Shown: in pieces, positions 57,266 through 64,000 of the stretch | Numbering within the stretch: the stretch's first letter is position 1 | Layout: every line of letters starts with the position of its first letter | Source of the DNA: Spongilla lacustris | Lineage: Eukaryota; Porifera; Demospongiae; Spongillida; Spongillidae | Length of the DNA stretch: 64,000 nucleotides | Direction: 5' to 3' | Assembly: GCA_949361645.1 (NCBI GenBank) | Contig: OX442423.1 | Coordinates: 3,096,023 to 3,160,022 of the forward strand | Notes under the pieces: model-generated | The model's input: only the letters and a program-made list of their open reading frames with translations | Told to the model about the DNA's origin: nothing | Databases searched by the model: none | Translations under genes and position numbers: made by a program

Positions 57266-60228
57266 GGCATGTTGCTTTGAATTGTTACCCAGTATTACAT
57301 TCGCCTAACAGATCAGTTCACAAAATAGCTGCAATTATTCCTAAGTATGTAGCCCAGGTAGATAAGCTTTGCAGCATGTCCGTTCTTGCTACTGAGATAC
57401 ATTCATTGTAGGCCGTCTAAGGGTCCAACCTGAGGCCGGCCGGCCTGCAGGCCAAATGATAGGAAATTATGATTTTTAAATGTCAACCAATTATTGCGTA
57501 ACGTTGTCGATCAACTTAGCGTCCGGCTCCGTCGGTTTCAACGATTCCTATACCATCAGCTCAGCGGCTCAAACCTACTTCAAACCCGGACCTGTTGGAA
57601 TACAATCCGAGGAACTTGTGAGTTTCACGCCTTTGCAAAGGTACATGTAGCACAAACACATATCCACTGTCTGGTTCATGATTCAAAGGTCCATACATGA
57701 CATGTATTTGGAAGGAGAAAGGGTATGCCGGCAGATAAAGCTAGGTGTGATTATTGCTACAAGCCGTTCTAGATCTCAAGAGAACACTCCATTCTTTTAA
57801 TACACATTGAACGGCATCATGCTCAAGGACCAAATGAAGTCTCCGGCAGTAGTTCTCTGCCAAACAAGAAAACAGCCTAGCCCTAGAAATCGCAGCTCAA
57901 GCAGTATTTTACATCTCAAATCCCCGTCTCTCACAAGCCATGAAACTCTTAGCACATGCATGGTATGAAACTTTGCTTCCCCCAGTTCTTGCTGACAGTC
58001 TAACCTTTAGGCTTCAGAGAATTTAATTTGCCAATGTTGCATGCATCTCAAGAGGTTCCTTCAAGATAGCCACTTAAAGTGTACTGTGTAATTATAAAGT
58101 CACTACTTCTCAGCCGGATGCTTTTAATAACTAATAAACATACTGCTGGTGCAGTATACTGCATCAGTGTTGCTATTTTTCTGTTGCACCTTACTTTAAT
58201 AGATGAATTCTGAACAAGAAGTGAGCTTGGTTTGTACATGTACTGCATGAAGTTGGTACATCGAGAGGGCGTGGTCTGGTCTGTCGGAGGCCGGCTGACC
58301 TTTGGCAGCCCTGCATTCATGGTTTCATGCATGAGCATTACAATAGCACAATAAAAATTCTAGCATTATGCTGCACGTAAGATGTTGCAATAAGATCTAG
58401 TGTCAGATATAGCTCTAAATAAGCAGCAGTATCACATCCTGATTGTTTCTTCAGGCTCTCTGCTATCTGTCTCTTCTTGTCTTGATTTGGACACCTCTAA
58501 CGGTTCCCAGGCCATTGTGCCTTTTTTCAGCTGGAGGCCATGCCACACGTTGAGAGATGTGGTCAATCAACCACAACCACAGAGCCCACTTGAGGATGAG
58601 TGTGAAGGTAGCACCTCACATCTGATCAAACCCTGTCGACATATTGCAATCGAAAAATCCTAAAATTGTGTGGTTCTCTAATTACATAATTGAATGCAAT
58701 GGATGCTAACTGCCTTCACTTCATTGTGCCGCTGAGTCATCACATCACGTTCATCAGGAACTTATCTAAAATCTCTGAACTCATACAATAATAATAACGT
58801 TTTTGGCAATATTTTAAATACCTACTAGTACATACATAATTAATAGCCTAACAGTTAAGTTGGCAGGAGCTCGATTACCAGGATGGCTGTCATAATGGAG
58901 TGGACCAGATTTATTTTGAGCCAAAAAAAATGTTGGACACAATAGTTGGCTTGAATTGGGGGTGCTAGCCTGGAGATGGTGTCCGAGCCTCATTGCCCCA
59001 ATTCCCTTAGATTCCACTACTAATGGAGTGCAGGACTAGCCCAACCCCACGGCCAGGTATTTTGGTAAATTGGAGTGGAGCATTCGTGTTTCTGCTGTCA
59101 GGGCTGCTGCACCAGTTTGTTGATATGACCCATGCAGTATGGCATCGCAGAGAGGGGATGTCACAGTGATGTCCAGAGCAACAGGTTTGCCTCTGTCCCA
59201 ACCCATGATTATATGTCTGCTGCTCTGGTGTGGTCATGCACGGTCCCTTGTGAGACCATGGCCCTTCTTCCACCATCATACTCAGATGAGCGTGGTAACA
59301 GAGATCAACAAATGCATAATGCAGGCAGTTGTGACAGACAACCACATCTCCCCCATGCCCGCAGGTCACAGCATGGTGATCAAGTGGGTCCAGAGCATAA
59401 TTATGTTGTATGCATTACTTTAGATTGATGCAATAGAACCATCTAGCAGGAGGCGTGGCTCGTACATAATTCTCCTACCTTGACTGCTAATGATTTCTCT
59501 CTTCAGCGGCTGATATGAAACTGATGTCACGTTTGAGGTGCTAATATTGTGCAGATAACAAATTAAGACAGGTACAAATGATGGCTTTTGGACTGACATG
59601 ACACTTTCCCTGAAGACAGAAAATTCCATTACTTGTATAGCAATGGGCTATTCCAGAAAAATTATGCACCCCTACTGATGACAAAATTGGTTATCTGCAG
59701 TAGTTAGCTTTGATACTGGTAATATACTGGATGTATTATTAGTCCAGGGGAATTTATTTGGATGTCATCAGTAGAGGGTACGTTTTTTATCTGGAATAGC
59801 CCAATGCTTTGGACCTATAGTTTATTTTAAGTACTTGTACGTATACACAAAGGTGTTTGGCAAGCTCCATGCATGCTAATATACCCTATTGCCCTTTTAT
59901 AGCAGTCTGATTATAACCGTGATTTGCTAAAAACTCATTCAGCAATAGCATTAAATCCTCTAATGCATTACTCACAAGTTAATCTCCCACTACTCGATCC
60001 CAGAACAAGAAGTTCACATACATAAATAAAGTACATCATATGAGTTCACTCCACTCTTTCACCCCCATAACAAGTGTGGATTGTTATATGTTTTATAGTG
60101 TAAAATACACAACTATACATTGCACATCATATTGCAAGAAATGTTTTCTATTTACTGACATGATTCACAAGATCAATTAATGAATTAGTGCATTACATTC
60201 CTACATCTAAAGGCCTATAAGTTTTTCA

Positions 60229-60675
60229 CTAGTTGTTCGGCGGTTGTGCATATTCAGCTCGGCTGATTATGGACATTACAGTAGAGTGAGAATTGATGGG
60301 CAGAAGTGGAGTGCCACCAATAGGATTCTGAGAGAAGCGACGTACACCTACCAGCTCTGGAGGTGGTTGGGTACATCCACACAGTGAATAGTAGCAGTCA
60401 TCACATGGGGCAATGCCTATGAAGCCATTCGTTCCCGACTCCACATAAAGTCCAACACAATAGCAGTATGGCGTGCAGACCACTTGGTACCGCTCACATA
60501 ATGAACATGGAAACTTGAACTTCCGCCTGTATCGAATGATGTAGCTCAAGATTACACATGAAAAGACCAAAACGAAGGTACTGGCTGCCACAGATAATAT
60601 CAGAAGCCCCAGGCGAGCATCTTGTACTGCATCTTGATCCATTTGTGCGTGAGAAAAGGAATACATCATGAACAT
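60229..60675 (-). CDS. Cys-rich single-pass membrane protein (148 aa or last exon)
   Basis: The frame from ATG 60675 (or the ATG at 60642, MDQDAVQD) has a short polar start, a helix LGLLILSVAASTFVLVFSCVILSYII and a positive stop-transfer YRRKFK. It continues with ten Cys in pairs (CSLC, CTPYCYC, CDDC, CGC) and a C-terminus with AEYAQPP. By charge, the Cys-rich part should be cytoplasmic. It may be the last exon of a larger receptor gene, with further exons upstream on the minus strand. The family is not recognised. Confidence 0.5.
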   Translation of the reverse strand: MFMMYSFSHAQMDQDAVQDARLGLLILSVAASTFVLVFSCVILSYIIRYRRKFKFPCSLCERYQVVCTPYCYCVGLYVESGTNGFIGIAPCDDCYYSLCGCTQPPPELVGVRRFSQNPIGGTPLLPINSHSTVMSIISRAEYAQPPNN

Positions 60676-63276
60676 TCAGTAAACATTATCAAAAATATGT
60701 ATGTATAATGATATAATTATGGATGCTGATGATATCTAATAACACATTGCATTAATGTTTGGAATAGCATACAAACATGCATAATTACGGCACAAATAAC
60801 ATACTTATAAGTGTTTTGTCCTTTACTCCTCGTATATCACATTCAGATATGGTTTTCATTACAATTGCAATCAGTCAAGACCATAGTATCTTCATCCATG
60901 CATGTCAGTGATTCTATTAATAATTATGGCATGAAGTGGTCCACATATGGAACCTGCCTTAACAGTCACCTGAGTTAGCTGGTCACCTCTACATACTGGC
61001 CACACTAGCTAGTGAAGTCCCGACCAATCCCAAATGATTAAGCGGTCACCTGTGTAACATGTATAATGGTCTGATGTTGCAGTCCTAAATAATATTTCTC
61101 CCCTACATTAAATGGCAAGACGAAATAAAAACTAAGTAATCTTGTAATTATTTCTTCAGTCTTTCAACATATGATTGTCCATAAAACTTGTACTTGCATG
61201 CCATTTCTATGCTGATTCCACCTCCCCAGTTGCACCTCTTTCCAGTCATGATTTCACAGAATCACACAACCATAGAATTGTAGAAGGAAAAAAACTTTAT
61301 TTTGGCAATGCTGCATGGTGAATGTCTCCATCTCAAAACATTACTATGGCAAATCGATCTTGTGGATTTCCAAACCTTTTTTTACCACCAAACACTCTCC
61401 AGTAATAGGTATCCACCTTTGAATAAAGGTCAGGTTGAAGCATATTACAAACAATGTGATTATTTTGTACAGGCTTCTGAGTTGGGCATCCACCTGTCTA
61501 TAAAGACCACTTATAATTGGCCCAAAGGTGACTGCTTTATACTGCACTCATGCAAGCAAAGTGTGGAAACGGGCCCAGCCCAGTCTTCACAGAGGTAGCC
61601 TGGGTCGTCATTATCTATCACAACACTCTGTGGAATCTCTTCAACACCCTCATCCGGCCAACTGAAGCCATCTTGCCTCTCCCTGCTTTCAGTGGGTCCT
61701 TTGGATCACCAGTTCAATCTGCATTTAGCTGTTTGTCCCTACCTCGTAAAGTGTGCTTACTGGTTAATATCAATTTCTCATGCTGCAGCATGGCTTTCAG
61801 TAATACCATCTCCAGGTGTCAATTTAAACCTAAAATGGTGGTTGGGGATTGGCTTGGGGTAATTTCTGCCATAGCCATTCCAAAAGCAATACATTGACCA
61901 GCAGATATCCTTGTCCCTAACTGGATGCTAGACAAGCCTGCCGTGTTTGACTTAACTGTCATCTTGCCATTATGTCTGAAGGGGATGGCAGCAATGGCAT
62001 CCGAGCAAAGAAAACATGTTGCAAATTATTTCAAAGCTTGGGACTAAGATGGGTGAGTGTGCCTAACATGTAGTTGCTGGGGGTGAAGAAGCCAGCCCTA
62101 GCCATTCCAATGTCATAATTGGTACTCAAAGATTAAAATCTAAATTATATTCCTAAGGACCAGGAATGTCGTCATTGCTGGCTTCCTTTGTCTCAAGTCA
62201 GAGCCAGAGGTGGATGGTGAGAATACCATCAACACCTGACATATTCAGAACAATACATTTCATTTCCCAAAAATATCCATGCATCTAGGGTATCCCCCAG
62301 ATTAAAGCTACATGAAACAATTTAGTATGTAGAGCCTAGACTTTGGGTTACGGAGTTTGAGTTCATATAAGCAGACAAAACCATTGATGTACACATGAAT
62401 ATGAGAGGATTTAAATGCCTCAAGCATTCATCACAGGAAGTGAAATGTTGTTTGAACCAAATTTAGAGAACATTTTGAGATAGTTAAAAGGTTATAACAT
62501 GTATGCCGGCATATGCACATCATCAGCAGCTGCTCATGCATAATGGATCACTTTATTCATCCCCTCAGTTGTTATACCTGTATATACTTATGCTCGTTAT
62601 GTAATAACGTTTACACAGCCAATGGCACCATGCACTGTGAATGATACTTCTGTGATTTGGTACAAGATTAATCATATATCAATAAGGATGCCAATCTTTG
62701 GCATCAGGTACTAGTGTCGACTTTCTGGGTATGCCAATTTCCCTGTGGCAACGGTGTAGGAGAGTAAATTGTCCAAAATGTCCCACCTAGGAAAAAGTGT
62801 TGTTCTTCATTCCTGTAACATTCTAATTGTTTTCTTCGAATATCATTTTCCCCCAAAATTTACGCAGTGATGATACTGATTGTGCATTAAGCATGTGTCC
62901 CTATAATCTGTTTCAGTGACTCACAATTGCAATAGAGGACTGTTTTTTCTGAATACTCCGGCACTGTTACCCTGAGGGATGTGGGAAAGTGGATAAAAGT
63001 GGTTTACATAGGAAGAATGGCCTTCTATTTCATCAGAAGCTGAAGACAGATGAATAGAAACATGTTCCTCAGTGTGGGAATGAGAAAAAACATACAAAAT
63101 GATTTCCAAGAGGTTGTATTGAAAGTCTATTTGGATCAAACTTGTGAGCACTTTCAGACAGCACTCAATTTGTAGGAAGCAGCACCTCTTCACCCAATTC
63201 CCGTTAAGCAGGAAGTATAGAGGCAAGCCCATGATGTAACTACTAAATCTACATATAGGTTGGACTACCTAAGACC

Positions 63277-63821
63277 AAGAGTGGCAATCGTTGTATAATT
63301 ACATTGGTGGATTTTACATTGGTGGATTATTTTTCAAAATGGCTAGAGGCTACAGCACTACCTGAAGAACCTGCTGAGCAGGTTTCCCACTATTTAATCT
63401 TCAATGTATATTATACATGTTCATGTATGCAGACTTACAACTAGTTTTGTCCAGTACTACATGAGTATAATACAAAATATGCACGAAATGTAATGCATTC
63501 TTCGCCTTGCATGATCTTCACTGTATTGAAGTATGGTACTGTGTGAAAACTATTTTTCAAATATGATGCAGTAGTGCTATCTATTTAATTAAAACAGATA
63601 CAGCTGTTCATAAATTATGATACTAGCAGTCTATGAACCAAGCACAGAGTTAGCACTATCCTCAAACCAATAGTTAGATAGAATACTTTATGCAAATATG
63701 TTTTGTGAAATTAGTCAACAAACAACAAAACAATTGGGATGCGTCTATTGATGGAGTTTTATTTGCCTGTAAAACATCTGAACAGAAATGTACTACATTT
63801 TCTCCCTTTCAACTTATGTTT
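63277..63821 (+). pseudogene. Decayed Ty3/gypsy-type integrase fragment
   Basis: 63277-63408 encodes KSGNRCIITLVD, then VDYFSKWLEATALP, the integrase core pattern. A 15-nt repeat (ACATTGGTGGATTTT) inside it has duplicated five codons. 63732-63821 encodes NWDASIDGVLFACKTSEQ...SPFQLMF, the region after the last catalytic residue. The part between is broken by stops. It is a dead fragment; its flanks (60676-63276) hold nothing I can name. Confidence 0.75.
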
Positions 63822-64000
63822 TTGTAAGTGTACATTTTATCACGTAGCATTTCTTTAATTTTGCAGAAAAGCAATTTGAAGGGTGAGTGATATTTGTGAT
63901 GAAGGATGCAGTGAGGATGAAGTGGAGCATATGGGAATTTTCAGCAAACACATGATAGAATTGAGAAGGTCTGTTAGGAAAAGCTCACAGTAACATACAG

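Noticed and set aside
59007..59428. Overlapping open frames on both strands near 59.0-59.4 kb
   Set aside because: No recognisable motif, splice support or strand preference.
61302..61897. Open frames at 61.3-61.9 kb
   Set aside because: Ordinary-length frames with no domain or repeat signature; cannot be supported as genes.

Overview
This window is animal nuclear DNA: split genes with GT-AG introns, calcium-binding EGF exons, ankyrin and SGNH-hydrolase exons, many DNA transposons, and decayed Ty3/gypsy and BEL/Pao fragments. The small introns (several of 45-60 nt), AT-rich background and dense MITE/foldback content suggest a sponge (demosponge) or another early-branching metazoan. That placement is inference; no marker gene here fixes the species. 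No rRNA, tRNA, CRISPR array or bacterial-type operon was seen.

The left half (1971-28630, + strand) is best read as one large gene. A TATA box and a signal-peptide exon lead into an EMI-like domain split over two exons. Then come 41 calcium-binding EGF exons, a six-cysteine membrane-proximal region, one transmembrane helix and a short tail with NPxF and YxxL/I motifs. All intron phases agree, giving about 1985 residues. The layout recalls phagocytic receptors of the CED-1/Draper/MEGF10 type, but with fibrillin-type EGFs. Forty EGF exons lie in eight ~1.8-kb higher-order units (14654-27393). Two further EGF exon types in the units are decayed and were copied along with them.

Introns 3 and 4 (2406-5351 and 5475-14653) are filled with mobile DNA. 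Intron 3 has a foldback hAT-like element with a second hAT-like element nested inside and a 103-bp palindromic MITE beside it, each with a perfect 8-bp target duplication. Intron 4 holds foldbacks, hairpin MITEs, a Harbinger-like element, a gag fragment and clusters of GGTCC-type palindromes.

From 28631 to 34565 there is mostly mobile DNA, including a 1.07-kb hAT-like element with 5-bp target duplications and a decayed BEL/Pao pol fragment. From 34566 to 45805 a tandem segmental duplication carries two copies of a seven-exon SGNH (GDSL-type) hydrolase gene on the minus strand, each followed by copy-specific expansion of a 36-bp minisatellite. From 45843 to 51207 a minus-strand gene contributes six ankyrin-repeat exons, one of which would break the frame. 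A BED-finger-only gene (+, 52182-52690), a small PPxY/Thr-rich membrane protein gene (-, 53869-54559) and a Cys-rich single-pass membrane protein exon (-, 60229-60675) follow. The right end has a decayed Ty3/gypsy integrase.

All exon models are manual readings of splice signals, phases and protein motifs; no transcript or database evidence was available.
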